NCBI GenBank assembly: GCA_033961575.1
Contig: CM066738.1
Coordinates: 69,053,478-69,117,477 of the forward strand
Direction: 5' to 3'
Origin: Aselliscus stoliczkanus
Lineage: Eukaryota; Chordata; Mammalia; Chiroptera; Hipposideridae
DNA length: 64,000 nt
Both the position numbers and the translations under genes were made by a program. Positions 45,001 to 56,929 of the stretch are shown here, piece by piece. The notes beneath the pieces were generated by a model, which saw only the letters and a list, made by a program, of their open reading frames with translations, did no database searches and had not been told where the DNA came from. Positions within the stretch are counted from its first letter, which is position 1. Each line of letters starts with the position of its first letter.

Positions 45001-45739
45001 AAGCTGTATTTAAAAAGGCCTAGAAAATCAATTTAAGGAAGTCAAGTATGAAGCTTTTCTAAAGCATATAATAAGGTTACTTTCTTGATTACATTCAATC
45101 TATTTTAAGCCTAGTCCCTGAGAAATAAGATTGCACAACACTCCTCAGCTAAGAACCAACGGGAGATCGTAATTTCCGTTTCCACAGGCACAAAAACTGA
45201 CCCTAACCTCTCTCCACAGAATTATAGCTAATCATCAAGCCCCAAGAGACCCCAAACTATGTTCCCATACTGTGACTAAGGTTAAAATGGACTACCCCAC
45301 CCCCAATTTTTCCCTGAGAGATCTGGCAACTTCCATGCATATCTGTTTGATTAGGTAGTATAGATGCTGGTTGCTAGTAAGAATAGAAAAAAGAAAACTA
45401 AGTAAGTGGGTAGAACAAGGCATCTATTTGAAAACAAACTGAATTTTATTAGCATCATAAAAATTGTTCCTTTATTCACTGATAGCTATACTCAATCTTT
45501 TTATTTTAGACTCACAGAGACTGCTGTTATCTCTAGTCCTAACCTTCCCAAGATACCTAATTCTTTATAATGAGATTCTATTTCTGCAACTGAGTTTCTA
45601 TTTCTACCAACAATGCATGAGGAATTCCCATGTTTTAATAGTGATAATCCCCTCTGCTTGGAATAGTCCCATTTTGAGTAAAACTTTTGTGAATTAAGCA
45701 CATTTTTAAATTAAGTTTTCAGAAATCTGGTTGTAAAAT

Positions 45740-45825
45740 TGGGATATACTCACATTACCTACCTCACAGGGGTGTCTGTGAGAATAAAGAAATTACAATG
45801 TGATACAAATGTAGGCATTATTGAT
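45740..45825 (+). mobile_element. MIR 3' fragment
   Basis: 'attacctacctcacaggggt', 'gtgagaataaagaaattaca' and 'aatgtaggcattattgatga' match the sense MIR 3' half. Confidence 0.6.
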
Positions 45826-45930
45826 GAAAGAGGAAAAATGCTAACAATTTCCGGTTTTACCAAGGTCATTTTCTTTATGAGGGCAATATGATCAAAAATG
45901 TATTACCTTATCTTAAAAATGATTAAGATG

Positions 45931-46276
45931 GGGGCCGGCTGAGTGGCACGTTGGTTAGGAGCTGGCTTGGGATGCCAGCTCTGAGAAGTGGGGCCCCAGT
46001 TTGGATCCCATATACAAGGCCCAGTGACACTGCCCTCTACAGCTAAGATGGTGAACAACAGCTCTACCTGGTTGCCTCAATAGCTAAGATGGCCGGCGAC
46101 GGTGTGGGCTGCAGCCCCTGCTGCAGTGGGCTGCCATAGGCTACAGTGAGTGGCCGGCAGGCAGCGTGAGCTGCGAAGAGCCACAGTGAGCGGCCGTCCA
46201 GAGTCTGTTCTCCTTCCCCAATTCCCCAACGCTGTTCCCCTCCCCCAACTCCGCAATAAAATCTTTAAAAAAAAAA
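45931..46276 (+). mobile_element. SINE type B, internally shortened
   Basis: 'ggggccggctgagtggcacg' head, 'agctaagatggtgaacaaca', then the 'ggttgcctcaatagctaaga' block shared with the copy at 2640. Part of the tail (the 'cctcatc...gggccagtgaagc' segment) is missing. Duplication 'aaaaatgattaagatg'/'aaaaaggattaagatg'. Confidence 0.92.
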
Positions 46277-46349
46277 AAAAAGGATTAAGATGGTAAATTT
46301 TATGCTTTTAACCACAATTTAAAATAAAAAACAAAAAAATTACCTTCTA

Positions 46350-46740
46350 TTGATAAAATGTATTACACACATACAACAGAATATATTCAGCCTTAAAACG
46401 GAAGGAAATTCTGGTACATGTTACAACATGGATGAATCTTTAAGACATTATGCTAAGTGGAATAAGGCAGATACAAAAGGACAAATATTGTCTGATTTCA
46501 CTTTTATATGAGACAGTCAAATTCATAGGGACATAAACTAGGATGTGGCTACCAGCGGCTGGGAAGAGTGAGTAGGGGGAACTACTATTTAATGGATATA
46601 GAGTTATAGTTTGGGATGAATAAAAAGTTCTGGAGATGGATAGTAGGGATGGGTGCACAATAATATGAAAGTACTTTATGCCACTGAATTGTACATTTAA
46701 AAATGGTTAAGATGGTAAACTTTATGTAATGAATATTTTA
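46350..46740 (+). mobile_element. Old L1 3' end
   Basis: 'aacagaatatattcagcctt', 'tacaacatggatgaatcttt', 'tgtctgatttcacttttata', 'ggctgggaagagtgagtagg' and 'gaattgtacatttaaaaatg' in L1M order. It ends only 28 bases before the ROCK1 donor. Confidence 0.88.
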
Positions 46741-46767
46741 CTACAGTAAGGTAGTAAAAAATATTAC

Positions 46768-47014
46768 CTTGAAGGTCTCCAATCATCTCAGAATCATGAC
46801 CTCTGTCTCTTCGTTCAGCTTCGAAGGCAGCTTGCAGCTGGTAATACTCCTTGTCTGTTTGTGTCTTGGAATTCTCTAGAACTCTATTTCTCTCTTGCAA
46901 TTCTCTGTTCAGGGACTCTAGCTGACTAATTGACTTGTTCATCTCTGTGTGACTCTTCCTTAACCTTACAGCTGTGTCTGATTCTGTCCTTAGTAAGTCA
47001 TTGGCTTCTTCTAG
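46768..47014 (-). CDS. ROCK1: ROCK1 exon, residues ~547-629
   Basis: The longest exon here (247 bases, 82 codons plus one base). Codes LEEANDLLRTESDTAVRLRK onward to RRDRGHDSEMIGDLQ, coiled coil. Acceptor 'aaatag', donor AAG|gtaata. About six substitutions from remembered human (for example MSKSIS to MNKSIS, and QAILEAE to QAAFEAE). An old L1 ends 28 bases beyond the donor. Only 96 bases of intron precede it. Confidence 0.97.
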
Positions 47015-47110
47015 CTATTTAAAAAAGAGAGCAAGAAAATAAGTTTTTCTCCAAAATACAATCAAACTTATTGATTATAATTTTTTAAAAAAAGCATTCC
47101 AAAATCTTAC

Positions 47111-47202
47111 CTGCTTTTGTAACTGTGCCAGCTTCTCATTAGCAAGCTGTGAATTCTGACTTACTTTCTTTAAGTCTTCCAACTGATCTTTTAATGTAGA
47201 AA
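47111..47202 (-). CDS. ROCK1: ROCK1 exon, residues ~516-546
   Basis: Codes STLKDQLEDLKKVSQNSQLA and NEKLAQLQKQ after a split Val, coiled coil within the REM-1-like region (about 479-556 in human). Acceptor 'ttctag', donor CAG|gtaaga, 92 bases. S to A and L to Q-type changes are minimal. Confidence 0.97.
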
Positions 47203-47599
47203 CTAGAAAATAAAGGATTAAGACAGAAATTACAACATTTTCATGGAGTAAACATACAAATCTATTTAAAAATAGTCTTAGGCCATAATAGTCAGCTACA
47301 GTAGGTCCACTCCTAAAGCGAAATTTCATCTTGGAAGTACTGACTTTTTTGTGTGTGGACGTACTCACATTTTAAATTCATCAAAAAGTAAACCATCATT
47401 TTATAGTATAGAAGGTAAAAATATATTTGTTTCTACTGTTATAATATTTCAAATTCTTTTATTCCTTCAATAAGGCCAATCTATTAGTGAAATGTTATAA
47501 AGCTAGTTTTAATATTATTTATTTTTGAGTAGTACAAATCTTTGAATAGAGTTTAGTACTTCAAAGGCACCAAATGGTATATAGTGCAGAATAAGTCTT

Positions 47600-48070
47600 C
47601 CTGTGTTCACATTGTCTCCTAGTCCCTTGACTCTCCTCCCCAGCCACAACTATTACTAATTTCTTGTATATCCTTCCTAAGAATAGTCCATGTATCATAT
47701 CAGTACCCTAATATATAAATACACACATAATACCTATGTATATTTTCACATGCATATCTGTATTTATGCTATATTGACATAATCACTCTTGTTTTAAACA
47801 ATCTGTACTTTTTTCCACTTAAAAATACATCTTAGAGATCCTTTTATAACATATATCCGGAGATGCTTTATTCTTTCATAAGATGCACAGTATTCTACCA
47901 TACAGGTATACCACTGATTTATTCTATCATTGATTATATTTTTCTTTATAATAGTTTGCCATTTAAAAAAATGCTACAATGAATATCCTTGTTTATACAT
48001 CCGTGTGCATGTGCACAAGTATATGTGTAAAAGAAATTCCTCCAAGTAAAATCACTGGGTCAAAGGGTGT
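47600..48070 (-). mobile_element. Old L1 3' fragment, antisense
   Basis: 'cttagagatccttttataac', 'gcacagtattctaccataca', 'tgctacaatgaatatccttg' and 'tcactgggtcaaagggtgta' are a familiar old-L1 antisense pattern. Confidence 0.7.
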
Positions 48071-48313
48071 AGAAAGCTATTTTAAGTGCATTTATAACAC
48101 AAATACTACAACACACGAAATTCTAGTTTAGTAATTCTCTAATGTGGCTGCTTGTTAGAAGTGCTAGACAGCTTATTAAAAATACTAATGCTCAGGCCAC
48201 ATGTCTAGATCAATTAAATTAGAATCTCAATATTCTTCAAAGTTTTCCAGGAGATTCCAATATACACACAGAATAAAAATCACTACTCTAGCTAAAATAT
48301 TACCACTGATCTT

Positions 48314-48752
48314 TTTTTTTTTTTTTTTTTTAAAGATTTTATTGGGGAATTGGTGGAGGGGAACAGCGTTGGGGAATCGGGGAAGGGGAACAGACAAGTT
48401 GCTGTCTTCTTGTTCTTCAGTTTAGTTGCGGAGGATGTTGCTTCACTGTTGGTATCGTCATTGCGCTCTTCCCGGATGAGGCAGATCGGTCGCTGGCCTC
48501 TGGATGTCGCTCACCGCGGCTATTGGCAGCTCATGCTTGGCTGCCAGCCGCTCACACTGGCTGTGGGCCACTCACTGTAGCCTATGGCAGCCCACTGCAG
48601 CCCACACCATCACCGGGGCTCGCACAGCCGAGCTCCAGGTGGAGCTGTTGTTAGCTGTAGAGGGCAGTGTCACTGGCCCTCATGTGGGATCCGAACCGGG
48701 GCCGCTGGCATCCCAAAACCAGCGCTTAACCAATGCGCCACTCGGCCGGCCC
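48314..48752 (-). mobile_element. SINE type B, long
   Basis: Poly(T), 'attggggaattggtggaggg', B tail, head ending 'ccactcggccggccc'. Perfect duplication 'taccactgatctt' at 48301-48313 and 48753-48765. Same diagnostic variants as the copy at 42727. Confidence 0.95.
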
Positions 48753-48922
48753 TACCACTGATCTTAATATGTTATAAATTGATCTTGGGACAGGGGATGT
48801 CGTAGGATTATGGTTTCCAAAATATATCATGGGCACTAAATTTAAGACAGCCTCATGACAAAGACCTCAAGGATAGTATGAGACAGAAATTCCAGCGTTT
48901 TTCAAAAGAAGTAACAATTTAC

Positions 48923-49058
48923 CTTCATTTTCTACATTTCTCCGCTTCTCATTTTCCTGTTCCGCTTTTCTTTGGTACTCATTAATTCTATGCTGTAGCA
49001 ACATTTTCTCTTTCTCAATCTGAGAGACTGTAGATTCTAGCTTTCTTCTTTGATTTCC
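48923..49058 (-). CDS. ROCK1: ROCK1 exon, residues ~471-516
   Basis: Codes GNQRRKLESTVSQIEKEKML onward to ENEKRRNVENE, coiled coil at the start of the REM-1-like Rho-binding repeat. Acceptor 'tttcag', donor AAG|gtaaat, 136 bases: 45 codons plus one base. One change from remembered human (RRNLES to RRKLES). Confidence 0.97.
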
Positions 49059-49391
49059 CTGAAATTATAATGACAAAAGGTAGTATTAAAAACTAATACT
49101 CATTTGTTTGAGAGAATACACTTGGTACAAAAACACACACAAAGACTTAAGATGGATTTTTTGTTTTAAAATCAGATAGTACCTTCTAATGACAAGTTTC
49201 TAATAACGGAATTAATTTACCTTATAAGACAGTGAGAATCTCCTATTCAAATTATGTATGCAAAATTTTCAGTGATTTTTGAATCCATAATTATAAAAAA
49301 ACCCATAGATCAAAAGTCATTTGATTAGTTTAAGATGACCATAATGCATTATATCAGCAATAATATAAAGGAAAAAACATAATATACATAG

Positions 49392-49472
49392 GGTTTGATA
49401 TTATCTGTGGTTTCAGGCATCCACTCAGGGTCTTGGAACACAGCCCCGTGGATAACAGGGCACTACTATATT
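49392..49472 (-). mobile_element. Tigger-type terminal fragment
   Basis: 'ctgtggtttcaggcatccac' followed by '...ggataacagggcactacta' is the Tigger end seen at 32523, reversed. Confidence 0.75.
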
Positions 49473-50097
49473 TTAATGTTATAATTAAGATCTACCTGTC
49501 TACTTTGAATGTGGAAGGCTGAATAACTTGAACCTAAAACACGCGAATTTTCTGGGTTTCAGAATTTAAATAAAAAGTGGAGGATAGGCAAAAAGGATTT
49601 CTTAAATATTTACAATCAAATAAATAGTACTAAGCTAAGTACACACTGATCAATGGCAAGTCGCTAAAATATTATCTAAATCTTCTCAGAGGACTATATG
49701 TATATCCAAAGCTACAAATAGGAAAACAACCAAACAAACAAAAACCCACCACTGACAGATACTGTTCCTTAAGAGAAGAGAAAATTAAGACAGCACAAAA
49801 ACCATCAAAAAAAATTAAATCTAAAAAGGACAAAGGAAATTATCAATGAGAGGAAGACTATAGAGATTATGTTTTTTTTCAGAGGACTGTTCATACACAC
49901 AGTAGAAAGATATTTACAAGTTGACCAAAAGGAATGAAAATGAATTATGTATTTGCAAACAAACACCAGTGTAATGAAATGTTTATACTGTGTTTCCCTG
50001 ATAATAAAAACTTCTTAGAAGGAGACCATGGAAAATATGGGTAATTTTAAAATCACTATATTTCCCATTTGATCACATGAAATTATGTTAATGTCAT

Positions 50098-50289
50098 TTT
50101 TTTTTTTTTTTTTTTTTTTGCTGAGCCATCCAGCCACCTGTTGGCAGCGCAGCTCAGGATGGGTATTGAGCTGCTGTTGCTCAGAGCTCAGCTCACACTC
50201 TTTTTTTTTCTTGAGCGCAGTGTCACTGGCCCTCATACGTGGGATCTGAACTGGGGCCACTGGACCCAATGCGCCACTCTGCTGGCCCA
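50098..50289 (-). mobile_element. Composite SINE: type C next to type A
   Basis: Poly(T), a type C block ('ctgagccatccagccacctg'), then 'tttttttttcttgagcgcag' and a type A head missing its middle. Flanks 'taatgtcat' and 'caatgtcag' bound the pair. Confidence 0.85.
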
Positions 50290-50656
50290 ATGTCAGTCCT
50301 TTTTAATTTGTACTCTTTGCTTTTTTCTATTTGTCTCTTCCTGCTATAGCTACAAATTCAATTTCTGATCTCTTAATTCTCTTGCTCCTTTCTCATTTTT
50401 CAACTATTAAGAACCACTGAAATGAAATTTTTGTATTAAAGTTTTAATATTGTTCTAGAATAAATCTACACAAAAGAAACTAAAGTATAATCCAATCTGC
50501 ATTACTTCAACCTGGAGCTCCAATGTGGGGCTTTCATCATAATTCTTCACATTTCAACCTATAAAGTTCAGATGTCTTTTTTTCAAAAAAGAAAACAATA
50601 TGGAAAAAGGGGAAAACTCAAAAGAGAAACACTTTCAACTAGGAAACAAAAAGTAC

Positions 50657-50705
50657 CTCTTCATCCAATTCTTTCATTATCTTGTCTAGTTTTATGTTTG
50701 AAGTT
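50657..50705 (-). CDS. ROCK1: ROCK1 exon, residues ~454-470
   Basis: Smallest exon (49 bases), coding TSNIKLDKIMKELDEE after a split Arg, coiled coil. Acceptor 'ttacag', donor GAG|gtactt. Identical to remembered human. Confidence 0.97.
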
Positions 50706-51529
50706 CTGTAAAAACAAAAGCAATATAGATTAGAAATATGTTTACTTTTTATTGACCTGGATAGAACCCCACATTTCTTACTTTTTCATTTAACTAAGAT
50801 TTTTAAAATTTTTTTGTGCTGTGGATCTCTTTGGCAATCTGGTGAAGCCTATGGCCTTTTTTCAGAATAATATTTTTAGAAGTATAAAATAAAATACATA
50901 GGATTAAAAAAAACAAAATTATTTTGAAATAGTCATAAACTTGAAAAAAAATGTATGATTCAGTAATACGTGTACTTTTTGGTTAATATATTAAATCACA
51001 ACATCTAGTGACAATAATTTCAAAGCAGTAGTGGTCATAAATGATATTTAGAAATAACAACTATATGTAAGAAAAAACTTATAATTTCTATTAAAAAAGT
51101 CACAGCTATGCAAATAACTGTGGATTATTGCCTATGTTCATCATTAAAGGAAATGCTGAATTTCAGTTATAAGTTGGAGACAACATTTACTTTTTCTCAT
51201 CCAAGTTTAAAGACCTTGAATTTCATCCATGGAACCTTTGCAGGAGAGGCCTATGGATTCCAGGTTAAAGATCCCTGAACTTATGCAATACTTGCTACCA
51301 AATAAAAATTAGCCATTTCACCTTTAATATAAGATTAAGTAAATGAAAGAAACCGTGGCATATATAAATCAGTACATATACCTACTTGCAATATGGGTAA
51401 AAATTTGAGATAAACTGGAAGTGTATTTTATCTATCACAATTCATTTTCTTTGGCTCGAAACATAATTCTGAACTTCAAATCTGTACGTGCAACATTTTT
51501 ACAAGGATGTTTCATCAAATACTTCATTT

Positions 51530-51710
51530 AGCATGCCCCAAACTAAGCTTATTCCCTCTGCTTCACACCCCCGCCCACTAATCTGCTTCTCCTCTAAGTG
51601 TCCCTAGGTAAAGGACACCATCTGGGAATCATCTTTGATTCATCTTCCTCATTCCCATGCAGATGAATATGTCAAGTACTGCCAACTAACCAGAGTTCTT
51701 TTTAAAAAGC
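51530..51710 (+). mobile_element. L2 fragment, sense
   Basis: 'atctgggaatcatctttgat' and 'tcatcttcctcattcccatg' fit L2 ORF2 sense. Confidence 0.6.
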
Positions 51711-51988
51711 AAATTTGATCAGTTTTTCTTTTTATCTTTTAAAAGTTTTATTTTAGTTTTTCTTTTTTTTTTACTTCTTAGTTATTAAACTTTAGTTTTA
51801 GTATAAAAACTAAAATGTCTTTCCATCACACTTAGGATAGAAATTACACATTTTTAGCTTGTCAAAAACAAAGTACTCCAAAATCTAGGCTCGGATGACG
51901 TTCCCAGCCTCATCTTAAGTGCCCCTGCTTGTCCCACATTTTCATATGATTATTGCCCACTCTTACTTCTTCCTGAAGTTGATCCCCA

Positions 51989-52008
51989 TCACCACCACCA
52001 CCACCACT
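51989..52008. repeat. (ACC)n short repeat
   Basis: About six ACC units just left of the hairpin at 52012. Confidence 0.9.
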
Positions 52009-52011
52009 ACC

Positions 52012-52044
52012 ATTAGAAGGCAAATTTGTCATTTGCCTTCTAAT
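52012..52044. repeat. Perfect 14-bp inverted repeat, 5-base loop
   Basis: Arms 'attagaaggcaaat' and 'atttgccttctaat' pair without mismatch around 'ttgtc'. No known element recognised around it. Confidence 0.9.
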
Positions 52045-52953
52045 TTTGATTATAATATTTTTTGGATGTAAGACATTCCCAACATTTATGCAATAATATT
52101 TATCCATTTCCTCCCCTTATTTCTTTCTATATATTATACTTAGAAATTCCTTCCAAATCCTGGCATCAGTTAATTATTTACTTATATTCAATTGCTTTTA
52201 TAAAAAATGTTTGTATTACATGCTTAACTGTTTAACCTATCAGGAATGGTATGCAGTGAGAATTTTACTTGTTTCCTCCCACCCCCAGTCACAAAATTGC
52301 AAGTTTTCTCAATTCCATTTGTTGCATGTTTAATCTCCATTTTACCTCTGTATTTCACTTCATTTATTCAATGCTACCCACTAAAAATATAATTATAAAA
52401 AGTTGTTTATAATTAATAAGTAAAACTTTCATTATTATGCCAGATTATTTAAAACAATCTTTCTATATTTTCATAAATATACAGACTCTTATTAGATTTA
52501 GACTCATAGGAAAAAAATTCTGAGTACTGCTCCAAAGAATCACAGTGGAAATAAGAATGTCTATATCAGAAGTTCAGTGAATTTTGATCTTCAACAACAT
52601 TTACATTTTAGAAAGCATCTTATTTAATGTAAATTAATTTGCTCCTTTAGCTAGCTAATTAAAATGGGAGAAAAGCAATAAATCAGGCACTAAGTGGAGC
52701 AAAACTACAGTTTTTAAATAAAGCTGTGGGGAGCAAATGCATTTCAAATATTCTGAGGAAACTACAACTAATGCCAACATAAATATTATTTTCTAATTCT
52801 AGCCTAGGTATTCTTCACTGACTGTGTATCAGTAGCAACCTTTATATTCCCACCTTACTTATGTTTACCTTCAAGTGTTTATAGGGTGCAAGCTTTAAAA
52901 TAAGTTTTGCTACACAATTTTTAATGTAAAAAAACATACAAGTATATTCTCAC

Positions 52954-53042
52954 CTGCACTTCTGCTCCATTTCATCTTTTAATTGTATTTCATTATGCAG
53001 TTGTTCTTCCAGCTTATAAATTGTTTTTTGCAAACTTTCCTG
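52954..53042 (-). CDS. ROCK1: ROCK1 exon, residues ~425-454
   Basis: Codes QESLQKTIYKLEEQLHNEIQ and LKDEMEQKC plus the split Arg, the beginning of the long coiled coil. Acceptor 'ttaaag', donor CAG|gtgaga, 89 bases. One change from remembered human (HNEM to HNEI). Confidence 0.97.
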
Positions 53043-53214
53043 CTTTAATTGAAAACAAACAAAACTCATTCTAAGAATAGTCATAGAGAATTTAAAAATA
53101 GCAAGTTTATATTACCATTGTACACCTGTTTAGGAGAAAATTATTTGGTTCAATCTTATCCTTTTCCTTTCTATCTGAAATTTTTATTATTAATATACCA
53201 AGCATTTTTTTCCA

Positions 53215-54320
53215 ACACCTACACATATATCAGGCACTGAGGTAGGCATCAGTAATACAAAAATTAAAGACTTGCTTCCTGTTCTTATGAAGCTGATAGT
53301 TAAATAGTGGGGCATACGGGTATGGGAGGGTGAAAAGAACCTACAATAACCCAAAGACATATAAATATTACAATATAATGTAACGATAAAATTATATACA
53401 AAAAGTTATGAAGGAGAGAAGAAGTCACATGTAATTCTTCCAGGAAGACGTAATGTTTGAGATGAGGTTTATAAGATGAGAGATATTTACCAAACAGAGA
53501 AGGTGGTATAAGTAAGGCATGTTAGCCTTCCAAAAATAGAAAGGCAGAAGAAAACATGATGTATTTGGGAAATGGAAAAAAAGTAGGTATAGGCAGAGCA
53601 TAGGACAGGGAGGAAAGTCACATAGAATCTGAAAAGGTGAGTTGGACCATGATCCTTGTATGCAAAAATAGGAATTGGGGGCTTTGACCATATAAGCATT
53701 TAAAAAAGGAAAATGACACAGTACTGGCATTTTAGAAACATCACTTCAATAATAGTAAGGTGAATAGATTGGGAGGGTAGAGAAATTCTAGACAAGGAAA
53801 CCAGTTAACAGGCACTGAGACAGTTCAGGCAAAAGAGACAGTTCAGGCAAAAGGTCTGATATAAGGCAGAAACTACAGGAACAAAGAGGAGGAAATGGAT
53901 AATTATCAATTAGAAGGCAGAATTTATAATCTAACTGATTAGAAACATGAACAGAGAGTGCCATTATAAAAGATAAATAACACAAAAAGAACTGCTGGGG
54001 AGGGGATGGAGAGCGAACTGTGAGTTTAGCTCTGGCCTGAAAGATATGCAAGAAGTCCAAAGAGACAGAAGAGAGATTCAGGTCTGGAGCTCAGAGGAAA
54101 ATGCCGGACACATATGAGATTACAATTAACAGAGCCAAGATCAGAACCACCTTGAGAAACATTTAATAATTCAAGGGGGAGAAAGGGAGGAAGGATAGGG
54201 GATGTAGGGTGAGGGAAGAGATCTTGCAAAGAGGCAGGAAGAAAAAAAGAAAGAGTGGGAATATTAAACAGTTATAAAAGCTTGAAGTTCCAAGGAGGAG
54301 GGATTAGTCAGTATCAAATG
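53215..54320 (-). mobile_element. L2 fragment, antisense
   Basis: Starts 'atatcaggcactgaggtagg', continues through purine-rich L2 ORF2 antisense ('attcttccaggaagacgtaa', 'aaggaaaatgacacagtact') and ends 'gtcagtatcaaatgcagcat'. A 17-bp unit, 'gacagttcaggcaaaa', is duplicated at about 53818-53853. Confidence 0.65.
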
Positions 54321-54329
54321 CAGCATTAA

Positions 54330-54332
54330 ATA

Positions 54333-54383
<51 letters not shown>

Positions 54384-54385
54384 AA
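54330..54385. repeat. (AAAT)n microsatellite
   Basis: About 13 TAAA units. Confidence 0.97.
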
Positions 54386-54889
54386 TAGTAAGATATGGAA
54401 TGAACACTATTCATTGTATTTCGCAATTGCAAAGTTGTTCATTAGCATCTCTGCTAGAAGGCTTTTAAGAGTTGAAATTAAATTAGTTGACTTTTTGTAC
54501 TTAGTTCTAGGTTTACAGAAAAAGAAGGCATGCCAATATTTTCTTCTACCCCTAAATATATCAAAGAGAAAGAGAATTATATCAGCTTCTAAAAAATGAC
54601 TGCCTGCTTCAGTTAAAATTATGTAGGCTCTAGTACACAAAAACTTCAAAAAAAAAAAAAAAAGGTCTGAGAATGGCCAGATAATTATTTCTGATGTTTA
54701 TAAGAAAAGTCTAGTTACCCCAAAAGGACCTTCTCAAATATAAGCAAGTAATATTTTTTGCTTTAACCTCTGTCACCTCTGTCTCATGAACCTGAGCTAT
54801 ATGAACAATAGAAAGGACGAATGTCTCTAATATTTACTTCCAGTGATTTTCAGTGGACAAACCAATAGTTATTCTCTATTTGGTCTTCT

Positions 54890-55290
54890 TTCCTTCCAGC
54901 CTTGAAGATCCACCCTCTGTCCTTCTTTGCCTAGAAATCTACAGACTACATTAGCTGGGCTCCGTTGCCCTATAATTTTAAGGTTGTTTTCAGCCTACAG
55001 GGAATACCAGCAGGAAATCATAAGGTGGGAGAAATGAAATACTATTCACTTTCCCCACACTCTTCATGTATTACTGTGGTTCTGGCAGTGTTCTATGTCC
55101 TGTGCTTCTTTTATGATTCTAGGCTTTCTTAGAGCTGTGATAACAAGATTTCTCTCTCCTTGTCCCTTCAGATGGGCAATGGCTTCCCAGTGTTGTTAAA
55201 AATGGGTGCTTTAGTACCCTTTATTTATTGGTCCCCTTGACCATGCTCATACCACTGCCAACAGTCCATTTATTAAACTCTCTTCATTTA
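54890..55290 (+). mobile_element. Unclassified old repeat, probable
   Basis: The 'gatgggcaatggcttcccag' and 'ttattaaactctcttcattt' phrases recall an interspersed-repeat 3' end, but I cannot name the family. Confidence 0.35.
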
Positions 55291-55294
55291 ATGA

Positions 55295-55690
55295 ATGTAT
55301 AAACAAAATGTGGTACATACATAAAACAGGATATTTTCAGCTTTAAAAAGGAATACTATTCTGACACATGCTACAACATGGATGACCCTTAAGGCCATTA
55401 TACTAAGTGAAACTAATCAATCACAAAAAGTGAAATATTGTATGATTCCACTTATATGAGATACCTAAATAGTCAAATTCAGAGACAGAAAAAATAGTGG
55501 TTACTAAGGGCTTGAGAAGACAGTGGAATGAGGAGTTTAATGTGTACCCAATTTTAGTCTGGGATGAAGACATGGCTGTGGGGATGAATTGGTGATGGTT
55601 GTCCAACAATGTGAATATACTTAATGCCGCTGAACTGTGCACTAAAATTCATAAATTTGGTGTTATGTATATCTAATCACACATGCAATA
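55295..55690 (+). mobile_element. Old L1 3' end
   Basis: 'aaaatgtggtacatacataa', 'ctacaacatggatgaccctt', 'tgattccacttatatgagat' and 'gccgctgaactgtgcactaa' in L1M order. Confidence 0.88.
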
Positions 55691-56023
55691 CTTTCTTCAT
55701 TTAAATCTTTCAAATGTGACATCTGTTTTCCTGTCAAGCCCCTTACGGATACATTGATTTATCATAAATTACTAATTTTAAGGATTAGAAAAACCACCAC
55801 TGTCCATCTGTGTAGCACTTTATAGCTTACTAACTGCCTCCGCATATAATATACCATTTGATATTTAGGCAAGAAATCAAACTGGAGAGGGCAGTAGGTA
55901 AAAAGTGCTATTAAAATTTAAGTTCACTAACTACATATTCAGGAGCATGCTTACTCAATATCATGCACACAAAATACATTATCCACAACACAACTTTTTA
56001 AAAAATAATAAGAAAATGCCTAC

Positions 56024-56084
56024 CAAGCTTTTATCTGCATTGGAGCTAGTTCTGTTATCATTAGGATTTGCTGAAGATACGTAT
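56024..56084 (-). CDS. ROCK1: ROCK1 exon, residues ~404-424
   Basis: Codes YVSSANPNDNRTSSNADKSL after a split Arg: the polar linker between the AGC-kinase tail and the coiled coil. Acceptor 'tcccag', donor TTG|gtaggc, 61 bases. One change from remembered human (L to V in YVSS). Confidence 0.97.
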
Positions 56085-56929
56085 CTGGGAAGAAAAAATA
56101 TTTTAAAAGTAAACAAAACAAAAAACTCTTTAATATCCAAAAAGAACATTACATGTTTTACATGTTTGTTTTTTTGTTCAGTATTGTAGTTGTTCTGCTT
56201 TTTAAAACTTGAGTACAGGTAAGGTACTACTGCTGCTGCTGTCACTGCCCATGCTACTTCCTCTACCATGCAACAACTGCTATTATTAATGCTTCTATTA
56301 TTGCCACCACTAGTAACTGCTTTGGTTAACCAGTGGAGTTCTCATACCAAATACTTATAGGATACTTTATAGCTGTTATAGGACAGTTGTTAATGTACTA
56401 GATATTAAATAATAGTGAAAAATAAAAGATAATCAGATGTCCTTTAACTATGTCCTTAAACATATGTAACAGTGCTCTAAAAGAAACAAGAAAATAAGTC
56501 TCTTCCTATGTTTCCTTGGAAAAATAATCAGGAGACAACAGGGGCAACAAAGCAGATTTGTACAGAAAAGGTTCCATGTAACAAATGAAACATTCTACAT
56601 GTACTACAATTCCAGTGATTATTAAGTAGCTCAGAAATTCAGTGTGGGATGTTACATTATGTAAATTATATAGCAATGCCAGCAGAATCTGAATTAGATA
56701 GATCACTCTATTTGATATCTAAGATACCTTCTAAATTTAATAAGCTATATAACTGAAGTTGATATTTAACCTTTTGTAAAGTTAGTTTCTCAGAATGCAG
56801 TACTGCAAAAGTAAGAACACTACCTGTACACATCCATTCATTCTTATACTTCTTATTTTTTCTTTCAAAGTTCTTTTGCATATTATATTGTTGCTTTTAC
56901 ATAGAATCTTTTAATTTAGGGAATTTTTT

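Larger units (their letters stand above)
42068..46767. other. ROCK1 intron, 4.7 kb
   Basis: Contains a MIR remnant (42330-42480), a nested SINE pair (42727-43273), old L1 (43930-44640), MIR-like pieces (44880-45000 and 45740-45825), a type B SINE (45931-46276) and old L1 (46350-46740). Unique AT-rich sequence at 43290-43920 and 45010-45740. Confidence 0.8.
47203..48922. other. ROCK1 intron, 1.7 kb
   Basis: An old antisense L1-like fragment (47600-48070) and a type B SINE (48314-48752). Nothing recognised at 47203-47600. Confidence 0.8.
49059..50656. other. ROCK1 intron, 1.6 kb
   Basis: A Tigger end fragment (49392-49472) and a composite SINE (50098-50289). The rest is AT-rich with nothing recognised. 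Confidence 0.8.
50706..52953. other. ROCK1 intron, 2.2 kb
   Basis: A sense L2 piece (51530-51710), an (ACC)n run (51989-52008) and a strong hairpin (52012-52044). The sequence at 50760-51300 and 52100-52950 is AT-rich with nothing I recognise. Confidence 0.75.
53043..56023. other. ROCK1 intron, 3.0 kb
   Basis: Antisense L2 (53215-54320), (AAAT)n (54330-54385), a possible old-repeat stretch (54890-55290) and old L1 (55295-55690). AT-rich at 54390-54890 and 55700-56020. Confidence 0.75.
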
